The position numbers were made by a program, and so were the translations under genes. Positions 46,887 through 54,914 of a stretch of DNA of 64,000 nt are shown piece after piece (within the stretch, counting starts at the first letter, position 1; each line of letters begins with the position of its first letter). The notes below the pieces were generated by a model that worked only from the letters and a program-made list of their open reading frames with translations, ran no database searches and was not told the DNA's origin. The DNA comes from Methanosarcina sp. MTP4. Lineage in GTDB: Archaea; Halobacteriota; Methanosarcinia; Methanosarcinales; Methanosarcinaceae. The stretch lies in assembly GCF_000970045.1 (NCBI RefSeq), contig NZ_CP009505.1:3620808-3684807 (forward strand), read 5' to 3'.

Positions 46887-47363
46887 ATGAATAAAATCAT
46901 TTCGTATTCGTTGAGATTGCTTTTGATTTCTTTTCTTTTGATAACTCTGGGAGGCTGTGCGGAAAAACAGAACGCAATCCCGGAAGAAGAAGAAGATGGA
47001 GAAAAAATAGAAGACGAGGAAACAGGTGAAGAGATACAGGAAGGAACTGCGGGAGAGATAGGGGAAGAACCACTCGTGGAACTGCAGTTTGAGCCGATCC
47101 CGGGAATACTCAACCCCTGGGACCGGTGGTACGCCGAAGGAAATATCCAGTATATAGAGGCACCCACGGAAAAAGAACTGATTACCGCCTACTATGGCAG
47201 TGAATACAACATAGAAATCATCGATGTTATCAGAATTGAAGCCTGTGAACTTGCTTACAGTTGCGATGAAACCTTCTTCTACATAGTGACAGTAAAAGAA
47301 AACGATTCCGAAAAAATGAAGGACCTGGGATGGAAAGAAGCGGAGAAAACGGGAGTGACTTAA
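46887..47363 (+). CDS. Lipoprotein
   Basis: 158 aa. Signal sequence LRLLLISFLLITLGGCAEKQ contains a lipobox (LGGC) with the lipidated Cys at residue 24. Followed by a Glu-rich linker (EEEEDGEKIEDEETGEEIQE) and a small domain (YYGSEYNIEIIDVIRIEACE, TFFYIVTVKEND). GGGGGAAGGAG precedes the ATG. No family recognised. Confidence 0.75.
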   Translation: MNKIISYSLRLLLISFLLITLGGCAEKQNAIPEEEEDGEKIEDEETGEEIQEGTAGEIGEEPLVELQFEPIPGILNPWDRWYAEGNIQYIEAPTEKELITAYYGSEYNIEIIDVIRIEACELAYSCDETFFYIVTVKENDSEKMKDLGWKEAEKTGVT

Positions 47364-47390
47364 GCAATGGTCAACCCGATACACTAACAA

Positions 47391-47527
47391 CCTGAGACAC
47401 GGAATAATCCGAACCACTGAAAAACCTGAGACACGAAATAATCCGAACCACTGGAAAAACTGAGATACGGAATAATCCGAACCACTGAAAAACCTGAGAA
47501 ACGAAATAATCCGAACCACTGGAAATA
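47391..47527. repeat. 34-bp tandem repeat, 4 copies
   Basis: Copies start at 47391, 47425, 47459 and 47493; core GGAATAATCCGAACCACTG. Copies 1 and 3 share CGGAATAATCC...CTGAAAAA while 2 and 4 share CGAAATAATCC...CTGGAAA, so a 68-bp dimer was duplicated. Lies between convergent genes. Confidence 0.9.
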
Positions 47528-47581
47528 CTGTGGAACACAGGATCAAACTGAGGATCGCCAGATCAACTAAAGAAAACCAGA

Positions 47582-48421
47582 TTATTTTTGAGCAGATTCA
47601 GGAGGAATTGGATCACAAAGACCCGGCTCTTCCAGGGAAGTGACTTTCCGGGCTCGTTCTTTGTAGAAGGAAAACAACTCCTCCCCCCACTTCACGGCGC
47701 AGGGTTTGCAACTTACCACATACTGACGGTCGGCCCTTTCCCATTTGTTGAGAAGCCCAAGAATCAACGTACTCTCCGAGATCGCAACCACGGAGGGAAC
47801 TTCCAGAGCATTGTCCTCCAGAACAAAGACATTGACATTTTCATGCTTAAGGATTTCTTCACCCTCGTCTCGAAAATCCGTCAAAAACCTCTCAAAGACC
47901 CCCCTGTTAAGTATGAGGGGGAACTCAATACCTTTTTTTGCGACATTCAGGAAAAAGGAGGGAAGCAGGGGGTGGAAATAAGAAAAGAGCATCATAGCCC
48001 GGGAAGGTTCCCTGAAAGCGGATACGATTTCGGGAATGAGGTCAAATACATGTTCAGGTTCAGGTTCTACCAGGCAGCAGCCTTTTAACTCCCCAACCCT
48101 CCCCAAAAAACAGCTGGGAAGCGTATCAAGTTTCCGACTTACCCAGAAATATTCATCGATATCGAGGACTAAAGCCGCATCTACAAGTGGCTGCAATTTA
48201 CGGACAATGATATTCCCGAGAATGGTCAGGCGGCAATCGTCCCCATCCCTTACAATCAACCCTTTTTCTTTAAGTTTCTTGATCTGGGGTAGGAGAGAAT
48301 TACGAGGGACTTTGAGTTCGTCCACTATCACATCAATATTTTTGGGTCCATCTTTCAACAATAGAAGAAAATCCCTTCGTTTGTCCGAAAACAGAAGGAG
48401 ATTGATCATCCAGGAATCCAC
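47582..48421 (-). CDS. Winged-helix transcriptional regulator with FilR1 domain
   Basis: 279 aa. N-terminal winged helix (FSDKRRDFLLLLKDGPKNID, ELKVPRNSLLPQIKKLKEKG, GDDCRLTILG) and C-terminal FilR1/DUF1724 sensor domain (EPEHVFDLIPEIVSAFREPS, YFHPLLPSFF, VFVLEDNALEVPSVVAISES). The family includes the Methanothrix filament regulator and the methylotrophic regulators of Methanosarcina, where many paralogues exist. Target unknown; upstream neighbour is a repeat-rich region. Confidence 0.88.
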   Translation of the reverse strand: MDSWMINLLLFSDKRRDFLLLLKDGPKNIDVIVDELKVPRNSLLPQIKKLKEKGLIVRDGDDCRLTILGNIIVRKLQPLVDAALVLDIDEYFWVSRKLDTLPSCFLGRVGELKGCCLVEPEPEHVFDLIPEIVSAFREPSRAMMLFSYFHPLLPSFFLNVAKKGIEFPLILNRGVFERFLTDFRDEGEEILKHENVNVFVLEDNALEVPSVVAISESTLILGLLNKWERADRQYVVSCKPCAVKWGEELFSFYKERARKVTSLEEPGLCDPIPPESAQK

Positions 48422-48583
48422 TTACTTCAACCTCTTCCACGAATATTTGTACAGCAGGTTAACATCAATTAACCAACAAAGTATTAGACCAATCCTATAA
48501 TAAGTAGTTTATTGATGGAAGAAATATACTACAGAAGAGAGAGGAATTTATCGGAAAAAGGATCTGGCTGAGGCAAACTATAG

Positions 48584-48665
48584 AAAAAACAAAAACAAAA
48601 ACAAAAACAAAAACAAAAACAAAAACAAAAACAAAAACAAAAACAAAAACAAAAACAAAAACAAA
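48584..48665. repeat. (CAAAAA)n hexanucleotide repeat, about 13 copies
   Basis: Uninterrupted AAAAAC units over some 80 bases. Apparent Cys-Phe frames on the minus strand are artefacts of this repeat. Confidence 0.95.
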
Positions 48666-48960
48666 ATTGGAGAAAAATTACTTCAATATTCATTGAAACA
48701 AAAAGTAGGTTCCAAACCAAAAAAAGCAAGAGCCGCCGGAGGGAGACACACCCCCAGTTAAAAGCCTTACTCTTTTATTGGCGTATGAGATGATAAATTT
48801 ATGCCTTCATCTTTTGTACAATCCCCTCATTCACATATAGATCCTCTAAGGTAATAAATGATGACGCTTCGCTACTTTGTATTTGAAATTTAATATATAT
48901 TGACACGAATATAATTTAGAGATTAACCTTTTCCTTCATATACTTATAGGGGTTTGATTC

Positions 48961-49143
48961 ACCATTTACAAAGAGCTTTTCCAGAAAGCTTTGAATATTG
49001 AAGATCCTTGGTACATTAAAGATATCGATTTTGATCCAGACATAAAACAACTTGATATCTGGATCGATTTTAAGAAAGGATCCAAATTTCCTTGCCCTAA
49101 CTGTGGTAAACTAAACTGTTCTGTCCACGATACGGGTCGAAAA
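48961..49143 (+). pseudogene. N-terminal fragment of an ISL3-family transposase
   Basis: Reads TIYKELFQKALNIEDPWYIK then DFKKGSKFPCPNCGKLNCSV followed by HDTGRK. The order (YKELFQKAL, Cys-Pro-x-Cys-Gly zinc ribbon, VHDT) is that of ISL3 transposases; the sequence ends where family members continue with TWRHL. The catalytic domain is gone. Confidence 0.7.
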
Positions 49144-49155
49144 GGAGTCAATTGA

Positions 49156-49501
49156 GGAGTAGTTGGAAAGGAGTCTTCGTATTATGAAAACTCATAGGTC
49201 ATGGGTTTACCCTCTTCTTAAGATCTTTGCGATTTTGTAGATGATCCCGCACTCAAGGATGTTTGTAGGCATGTAGAACCCCTTTAAGTGCCCGATAAAT
49301 TCTTTCGGGGTAAAATACAAGAGTCATCAAAAAGATGGGCAGGGTGAGCCTCTGACAGCGTAGGCATGGCACGTCACGGCTAACAGGATGACATTCCCCT
49401 CAAACTCAAAACGAAAATTACTTCATAAGATTGAGCAAATAGTATCCTGGCTTTCAGTTTGTAATCAAGCTTCAATTCCAATGCCATGAGGGCGATTATC
49501 A
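49156..49501. other. Region of scrambled remnants before the FGE-fold gene
   Basis: No intact gene. Minus-strand fragments LKGFYMPTNILECGIIYKIA (near 49210-49290) and MALELKLDYKLKARILFAQS (near 49425-49485) look like pieces of lost coding sequence, possibly transposase, but I cannot name them. Confidence 0.4.
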
Positions 49502-51346
49502 TTGAATCCACCACTTCGAATTACCCGTGAAACTGAATTTTATCAGGGCTTCATCCGCTTCAAGATGTCTATTACTAATGAATCGCCTTCAATAATAGCA
49601 GACGTCATCCTCGACTTCTATTTTGAAGAAGCCCTGCTTCGAATCGACCGACATGAACCGGACTTTCAGCTGAAGAATGACAAGATTTTTCTGGGAAACA
49701 TCCACAGTGGGGAATCCAAGTCCGTTGCTGTCTATTTTGACCCCCTTATGTGTTCAAGGGGCACCGAGATCAATTGCCAGGTTACGTACAGGGATGCAGG
49801 CGGAAGGCTTGGTTCGGCATTCATGGAGCCTAAGGTAGTCAGTGTTGTCTGCCCGATCCTGTACACCGATTCCGACATTAACGTAGGCAGGCTCAAGGAA
49901 TTCATCGAAGTGCTTCCGAGCAGGGACAGCAAGGTATATAATATCCAGAATGGCTTCGACATCTCCAGCCTCGTGCACATCGCAAGGGAAGTTGTCGAGA
50001 AGCACGATGTCAGGCATATTCGCACCTTCCGCATGAAGGACGGGAAAGAGTGTGAAATCTGGTATTACGGGAAAACCAAAGTTCATCAGGAAAACCTTGT
50101 AATAAAAATCTCTCTCAGATTCGAAAAGCAAAGCTTAGAACTCTTTGTCACAACTGAAAGGGCTGAAACCCTTACCGGTTTTTTGGCTGAAGTTGGGCGC
50201 AACCTGAAAAATAGCCTTGAAACCAGAGCAACTGGCAGGGGCAACGTTACCAATCTTACTATAAAGGATTCCATTATCCAGCGGAGCAACCTTCTGGACC
50301 ACTGTGATATGGACGGAAGGTGTTCAACGAACATTATTGTCGAGGACAGTGTGATCCAGCATTCCAGCATCTCGTCTGGAAGAGCGGGGAGAGCTCCTCC
50401 AGAGATGAAAACGGGAATTAGAATCGATGTTGGCGAGTCTGAAACTTTCCGCAAGCAGCAGGAAGAACTGAACCATTTGAGGAAAGAGATTGAAGAGCTT
50501 CAGAGACATAAGGAAAACGAAGATCGCTTGCGTCAGGAAAGAGAGCATCAGGAAAAGCAGAAAGAAGAAAAGGAAAAGTTAAGGCAGGAGCTTGAAAGGT
50601 TAATGAAACAGAAGGAGGAAGAAGCAGAAAAGCTCCGGAAACAAAGAGAAGCCAGGAAGTTAGAGGCTCCGAAGACCCTGACCTGCCATGGTATTGAGTT
50701 TGTGCATATTCCTGTCGGGGAGTTTATGATGGGTTCAAATGAATATGATACCGGAAATCCAATTCATAAAGTAAAGATTGGGATATCTTTCTACCTTGGC
50801 AAATACCCGGTTACCCAGAAACAGTGGAAAGCTGTAATGGGCAGTAATCCTTCACATTTCAAAGGTGATGATCTACCCGTTGAAAAAGTATCATGGTATG
50901 ATGTTCAGGAATTCATTGAAAAGCTCAACGGAATGGAAAGCACAAACAAGTATCGTCTGCCATCTGAAGTTGAATGGGAATATGCTTGTCGTGCCGGGAC
51001 AAAAACAGGTTATTACTTTGGAGATAGCGAATCGAAACTTGGGGATTACGCATGGTATCGGGATAATTCAAATAAGAAGACTCATTCAGTTGGCCACAAG
51101 AAGCCCAATCCCTGGGATCTTTATGATATGCATGGAAATGTGTGGGAATGGTGTCAGGGAAGGGGGCATGGTAATTATGATAGTGCACCATTTGATGGAA
51201 GTGCTAGGGGAAATATATCTGCCTGGGTAGTGAGGGGGGGCAGCTGGTTTGACAACGCCGATAGCTGCCGATCGGCAGACTGCAGCAGGGTTCTCCCCGA
51301 CTGTTGCAGCTTCGACATTGGCTTCCGTCTTCTGAGAGAATTGTAA
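49502..51346 (+). CDS. FGE-sulfatase (SUMF1)-fold protein with archaeal N-terminal domain and coiled coil
   Basis: Up to 614 aa. The only upstream start is a TTG at 49502; the first ATG is at 49565, so the N-terminus may be truncated. Residues 1-240 form an archaeal domain (VYFDPLMCSRGTEINCQVTY, IWYYGKTKVHQENLVIKISL). Residues about 310-390 are a Glu/Lys/Gln coiled coil. Residues about 395-614 are an FGE-sulfatase domain (GIEFVHIPVGEFMMGSNEYD, YPVTQKQWKAVMGSNPSHFK, YRLPSEVEWEYACRAG, MHGNVWEWCQ, RGGSW, GFRLLREL). The catalytic Cys pair of true formylglycine-generating enzymes is not evident. The last 35 residues look like a diversified C-type-lectin surface. Confidence 0.82.
   Translation: MNPPLRITRETEFYQGFIRFKMSITNESPSIIADVILDFYFEEALLRIDRHEPDFQLKNDKIFLGNIHSGESKSVAVYFDPLMCSRGTEINCQVTYRDAGGRLGSAFMEPKVVSVVCPILYTDSDINVGRLKEFIEVLPSRDSKVYNIQNGFDISSLVHIAREVVEKHDVRHIRTFRMKDGKECEIWYYGKTKVHQENLVIKISLRFEKQSLELFVTTERAETLTGFLAEVGRNLKNSLETRATGRGNVTNLTIKDSIIQRSNLLDHCDMDGRCSTNIIVEDSVIQHSSISSGRAGRAPPEMKTGIRIDVGESETFRKQQEELNHLRKEIEELQRHKENEDRLRQEREHQEKQKEEKEKLRQELERLMKQKEEEAEKLRKQREARKLEAPKTLTCHGIEFVHIPVGEFMMGSNEYDTGNPIHKVKIGISFYLGKYPVTQKQWKAVMGSNPSHFKGDDLPVEKVSWYDVQEFIEKLNGMESTNKYRLPSEVEWEYACRAGTKTGYYFGDSESKLGDYAWYRDNSNKKTHSVGHKKPNPWDLYDMHGNVWEWCQGRGHGNYDSAPFDGSARGNISAWVVRGGSWFDNADSCRSADCSRVLPDCCSFDIGFRLLREL
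51236..51335 (+). other. Candidate diversity-generating-retroelement variable region
   Basis: Between the conserved RGGSW and GFRLL codons, about twelve positions where this fold usually has Asn are instead Phe, Asp, Asn, Ser, Asp, Ser, Val, Leu, Cys, Ser, Phe and Asp. Every one of these codons (TTT, GAC, AAC, AGC, GAC, AGC, GTT, CTC, TGT, AGC, TTC, GAC) ends in a pyrimidine, as expected if AAY codons of a template were randomised at adenines. No reverse transcriptase or template repeat is in the window. Confidence 0.4.
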
Positions 51347-51892
51347 TCACTTTCTACTTATCACTTTACACCGCAAGTTGGAATAAACTCCGGTGAAGTC
51401 CGAAGACCCGAAGCGTACTTCAGCCGCCGGGACTGAGGTGCTGAGCCAGTGTATTTTAAATTTTTGATTTATTATTCCAAAACGAGATCAAATGAGTGTT
51501 TTAAGGATAGCGATGGGAAGATACAGCGCCACTCCCATAAAAAAGAAGAAAAAACAGTAAAATCTAAAATTTCCAGCTATTCGCTTTTCCTTTCTAGGAG
51601 CCAAGAAATTTTTCGCTGCAGTTCCGCCGCCCCGACTAGTATAGCTCAAGAAGAGCATATATAAATATATATAACATCGTAGGTAATTTTCTTAGTTCGC
51701 ATTTATTGCTATTTTGTTCCATGCTTTAGTTTACAGTTGTTACCAGTTGTTCGCAGCAAATCCCCAAATACATCAATTTGTTCTCAATTGTTCACGTTTA
51801 TTCGAGGACATTCGCACACATTATCATTTATTACCAAAAGTTATTTGCCACCTCAGTCAATATATTATTCGAAAGATTCCATCGGTGATTTT
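51347..51892. other. Intergenic region after the FGE-fold gene
   Basis: A G+C-rich stretch with short inverted repeats (GAAGT/ACTTC, AGTCC/GGACT) at about 51393-51437, then A/T-rich sequence with a TATA-like ATATATAAATATATATAA at 51656. Frames here are not convincing genes. Confidence 0.4.
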
Positions 51893-52390
51893 ATGCCAGG
51901 ACAAAAACCAAATCCGGAAAATGAAATCGAAATCAGGCCGGTCTACTGTTTGACCTGCGGACGTGTTTATTTAAGTAGAGCACAGCGGCCTGTGTGCTCT
52001 AAATGCAGATCCAGGAAGGTTGTTGAGTATTCGAAAATGGGAGATAAGTCCGAGCTCCACAGCCTCCGTGTGGTCGTGGGGGAGGTCTGTGAGGCCCTGA
52101 AATCGTTTGAAACTGATCAGAAAATAATATCCGAACAGCAAAATGAATTATATGTTAACCAAAGGGCGCTTCAGGAAAGTTTCCAATCAAACACACAAGT
52201 ACAAAGTAAAATCGTAGAAGTCCTCCGCAGACATGAGCTTATTCCTTCATCGAAAACCAGCAGAAGAGCAACGGCATCAAACCCTGATCCCGTGCCCAGG
52301 TCAGAAAAGAGAAAACATGGCAAGGAGAATGCTTCCGGCTCTCAGGGTTCAGGAAATCTTTTGGGAAAACTAAATCTGATAAAGGGCTAA
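51893..52390 (+). CDS. Zinc-ribbon protein with coiled coil
   Basis: 165 aa from the ATG at 51893 (MPGQKPNPENEIEIRPVYCL), with GGTGAT upstream; the open frame further back is not gene-like. One zinc ribbon (CLTCGRVYLSRAQRPVCSKC) then a helical region (residues 50-120) and a basic disordered tail (SRRATASNPDPVPRSEKRKH). Possibly nucleic-acid-binding. Convergent with the 52397 gene. Confidence 0.65.
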   Translation: MPGQKPNPENEIEIRPVYCLTCGRVYLSRAQRPVCSKCRSRKVVEYSKMGDKSELHSLRVVVGEVCEALKSFETDQKIISEQQNELYVNQRALQESFQSNTQVQSKIVEVLRRHELIPSSKTSRRATASNPDPVPRSEKRKHGKENASGSQGSGNLLGKLNLIKG

Positions 52391-52396
52391 TAGCTT

Positions 52397-53092
52397 TTAA
52401 ACAGGCTTTTTCTTTTCCCTTCTTTTCCATTTCCCTGTGATTTCCATTAACTCAGGGTACTCTGGCAACTTCGGAAGCTCTGGCAACTTTTGTTCCTTCT
52501 GTTGACCTTTTCCTTTCTTTATTTCGCTTTTGGAATCCTGTACTAAAATCTCCCTGGTTTTTTCTATTCCTGCCAGGACCTCTATTTTACACTGGAGTTC
52601 TACCAGCTCCTGGAGCTGCCTTTCAGCTTTCTTTTTTCCTTCCGGGGAAGCTCTCGTGATATAGATTTCCAGCTTCTCCTTGACCTCCTCGTGAGCTTCG
52701 GAGAGCTCTTTGAACGATATGGATTCCAGATCGATCTTATCCATTTCAGACCTGCTCAACTGCCGCTCATTCAGCCAGAGTTTTGAGTCATTGACTTTTC
52801 TGATGGGCCTCAGTGTCAGGTGGAATTTCAGCATTTGCAGGAGATGCCATTTCGAAACCACTACCCTGAAATCATCGTTATAGGTGCTCCCGATAACGGA
52901 AAAATATATTCTTCCCTTCTTATCAAAACCAAGATGCGCATAGCCTTTGCAGTTTACACTGCTTTGGTACCCGGTTGTTTCGCCACGTTTTTTGAATGAA
53001 ATACTGGCAGGAGCAGTCAAAAAGTTATCTCCTTTCGGGAACGGGTTCAGGATCGGGGCCGTCAGGGGTTTCATGTTCAAATCCATATTCAT
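52397..53092 (-). CDS. Hypothetical protein co-encoded with a ribbon-helix-helix regulator
   Basis: 231 aa. N-terminal domain (TGYQSSVNCKGYAHLGFDKK, GRIYFSVIGSTYNDDFRVVV) followed by a Glu/Lys-rich helical region and a Pro-rich tail (LPELPKLPEYPELMEI). Its start overlaps the stop of the ribbon-helix-helix gene by 4 nt, so the two are coupled. Not recognised; the pairing resembles plasmid or virus accessory operons. Confidence 0.62.
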   Translation of the reverse strand: MNMDLNMKPLTAPILNPFPKGDNFLTAPASISFKKRGETTGYQSSVNCKGYAHLGFDKKGRIYFSVIGSTYNDDFRVVVSKWHLLQMLKFHLTLRPIRKVNDSKLWLNERQLSRSEMDKIDLESISFKELSEAHEEVKEKLEIYITRASPEGKKKAERQLQELVELQCKIEVLAGIEKTREILVQDSKSEIKKGKGQQKEQKLPELPKLPEYPELMEITGKWKRREKKKPV

Positions 53093-53283
53093 TCCTCACC
53101 TTCGCTTTCTTTGGAATCGCCCTTCTCCAGAGTCTCTATCCTGAAAAATAGTTCGATTAGAGCCGTGTTTGTAGCATCGGAAACACTAGAGAACTTTTTT
53201 CCTTTCCCTACGTATTTTTGCATTTTTTCCTTTATGTAAGGACTCACTGTGACCGTGATCCTGTCTTTTCCGCCTTCGCCCAT
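53089..53283 (-). CDS. Ribbon-helix-helix DNA-binding protein
   Basis: 64 aa. DRITVTVSPYIKEKMQKYVG supplies the beta strand and first helix, then FSSVSDATNTALIELFFRIE the second helix, the pattern of CopG/Arc-like regulators. Highly charged C-terminus. First gene of a two-gene minus-strand operon, with TACTATAGTA palindromes directly upstream that are probable binding sites. Confidence 0.72.
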   Translation of the reverse strand: MGEGGKDRITVTVSPYIKEKMQKYVGKGKKFSSVSDATNTALIELFFRIETLEKGDSKESEGEE

Positions 53284-53289
53284 TGTGCT

Positions 53290-53348
53290 TACTATAGTAT
53301 GAAAATCTATTAATAGTTTAGTGTCCTACTTATTTACATACTATAGTA
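53290..53348. promoter_or_regulatory. Paired TACTATAGTA palindromes upstream of the RHH operon
   Basis: The perfect palindrome TACTATAGTA occurs at 53290-53299 and 53339-53348, 49 bp apart, with CTATTAATAG between them. They flank the likely promoter between divergent genes. Confidence 0.55.
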
Positions 53349-53349
53349 A

Positions 53350-53667
53350 GTGAATAGTAAGCATTTATCCAGCAAGGTTGAAAGCGGCATTAATATAAGA
53401 ACGGGGGGTATACTGGCCTGGGGAGGGCTGAAGCAGAGGGTCAGGGGTTTAAACTGCTATGCTCAGGATCAATGGTTGGGCGAATCCGGCTTTGAAACGC
53501 CCTGTTTTGCAGATTGCAAGCATTTCCCTAAAGATCCGGAAACCAGGGAAGCAGATCGTAATCAAGTATGTAATTTCTGGATTCATCCTGACTGCTGGGG
53601 CAGGGATGTTGGGGTCGTGACCTGGGATGAATTCGAAAGGGAATTTAAAACAAAAATCGAAGTTTGA
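53350..53667 (+). CDS. Possible Cys/Trp-rich small protein
   Basis: Up to 105 aa; start unclear (GTG at 53350 lies inside an operator-like site). The C-terminal 70 residues look gene-like: GLNCYAQDQWLGESGFETPC, FADCKHFP, VCNFWIHPDCW, VVTWDEFEREFKTKIEV. Five Cys residues might bind zinc. No family recognised; may be a fragment. Confidence 0.4.
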   Translation: MNSKHLSSKVESGINIRTGGILAWGGLKQRVRGLNCYAQDQWLGESGFETPCFADCKHFPKDPETREADRNQVCNFWIHPDCWGRDVGVVTWDEFEREFKTKIEV

Positions 53668-53709
53668 AGGATGACTCTTTGAGGGGCTCTCTCTCCTTTT
53701 AAGGCATGA

Positions 53710-53883
53710 AAGCAACCTAGACCTGCGGAGTTCCTGATGCTTATGGCAGGTATTCCTGAATATGAGGTCTACCAGAGGCAGGGGCATGATCCTCTTACTT
53801 CTATGCGGCATTATCAGGGGTTGGCTTTCACGAAGGAAGAGAAGGAGGAGATTCAGAGAAGGTTGGCCGGGTGGATGGAGTGA
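53710..53883 (+). pseudogene. C-terminal remnant of a tyrosine recombinase (integrase)
   Basis: Reads FLMLMAGIPEYEVYQRQGHD then PLTSMRHYQGLAFTKEEKEE and IQRRLAGWME stop. The GH-x3-TS-x2-HY pattern with the final Tyr is that of the C-terminal catalytic end of phage-type integrases. The rest of the gene is missing and a stop precedes the frame. Confidence 0.65.
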
Positions 53884-54110
53884 TCGGGGATTTGTTGGGT
53901 GGGTGCGGGAAAAATGGCTTCCGAGGAAGCTCTGTAATCGATTTTTGACGGATACCGGAAGAGACATGGGCAAGTACTCATAAAAGTTGCTTGTGTGGCT
54001 TGTGTGTCACCCTAGTGAAATGAAACGGAACTGCATGTTGTCACATTAATGTTCGGTGAGATAGTGGTCTGGGGTAGAGCCTGATTATATATCCATCTCT
54101 CCAGCAGCTT

Positions 54111-54764
54111 TCATATCATCTGTTCCAGCAGTTGTCCATTCTCCTTCAGCCAGACCTTTGCCTTTTCCATTGTCGGAGATTGAGCACGAATAATATTCCA
54201 AAACCTAGGAGTATGGTTGGGCTCAATGAGATGGGCAAGTTCGTGAATGATAACATAATCAATGACGAACATCGGTGCCTTTATCAGCCGCCAGTTGAAA
54301 TTAACGTTATTATTCACGGTGCAGGATCCCCAACGGTAGCAGTTGTCGACTATCTTGACCTCGGCAAAATCGACCCCTAGTTCGCGAGTGTGATGCTTGA
54401 CCCTTGGGACAATTTTTTTCTCTGGCTCTGCTGATATACCATTCCCGCAAGGCCTCTTCTCACTTTTCTCCTTGAGTAGCAGGAATAAGGAAACGATGGG
54501 CAAACTGAATCTCGGATAAATCCGTATTAACCAACTCGATGCGGTATTGTGACGGCCCAGGTAAAGCGCAGATTCACCGCTGACCAGTTCTTTCCCTGGT
54601 GGATGAGGGAGGTCCTGATATTTCTGGGGATGGTTAATTTTTTCGTATATCCATTGACGTTTTGAATCCACTACCTCAGGCTGTATTTTTTCTTCAGATC
54701 TTGGTGCATAGTTCAGTTTGAAGATACGAGAGGAAAAGGGCACGTCAGCAGGATGATCGGGCAT
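54111..54764 (-). pseudogene. YgjP-type metallopeptidase, frameshifted
   Basis: The C-terminal zinc-peptidase part is clear: YRWGSCTVNNNVNFNWRLIK and FVIDYVIIHELAHLIEPNHT (HExxH). The N-terminal part has VVDSKRQWIYEKI and SGESALYLGR. Between them the open frame gives nonsense, while family-like text (QYRIELVN, then LREWYISRARE) appears in the other two frames, so at least two frameshifts are present. These peptidases are often found beside type I restriction genes. Confidence 0.65.
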
Positions 54765-54914
54765 GAGGATGTGCTGGCGGCGGTTGTGTAACTGGCGGAC
54801 TGGAGAAATCAGTGCGTTTTTTTGGATTGCTTTTCGGGTACCGGAGTTCTCACCGGCCGAAGAGCGAAGCGAGGCGGACGGCTTTTTCAGAAAAATTAGA
54901 ATGAGGATGCATGT

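Noticed and set aside
48529-48729. Minus-strand Cys-Phe repeat frame
   Set aside because: Artefact of the CAAAAA hexanucleotide repeat.
51365-51440. G+C-rich inverted repeats after the FGE-fold gene as the hairpin that some DGRs need downstream of the variable region
   Set aside because: Only 5-bp stems with long loops are visible, too weak to use as evidence for the DGR idea.
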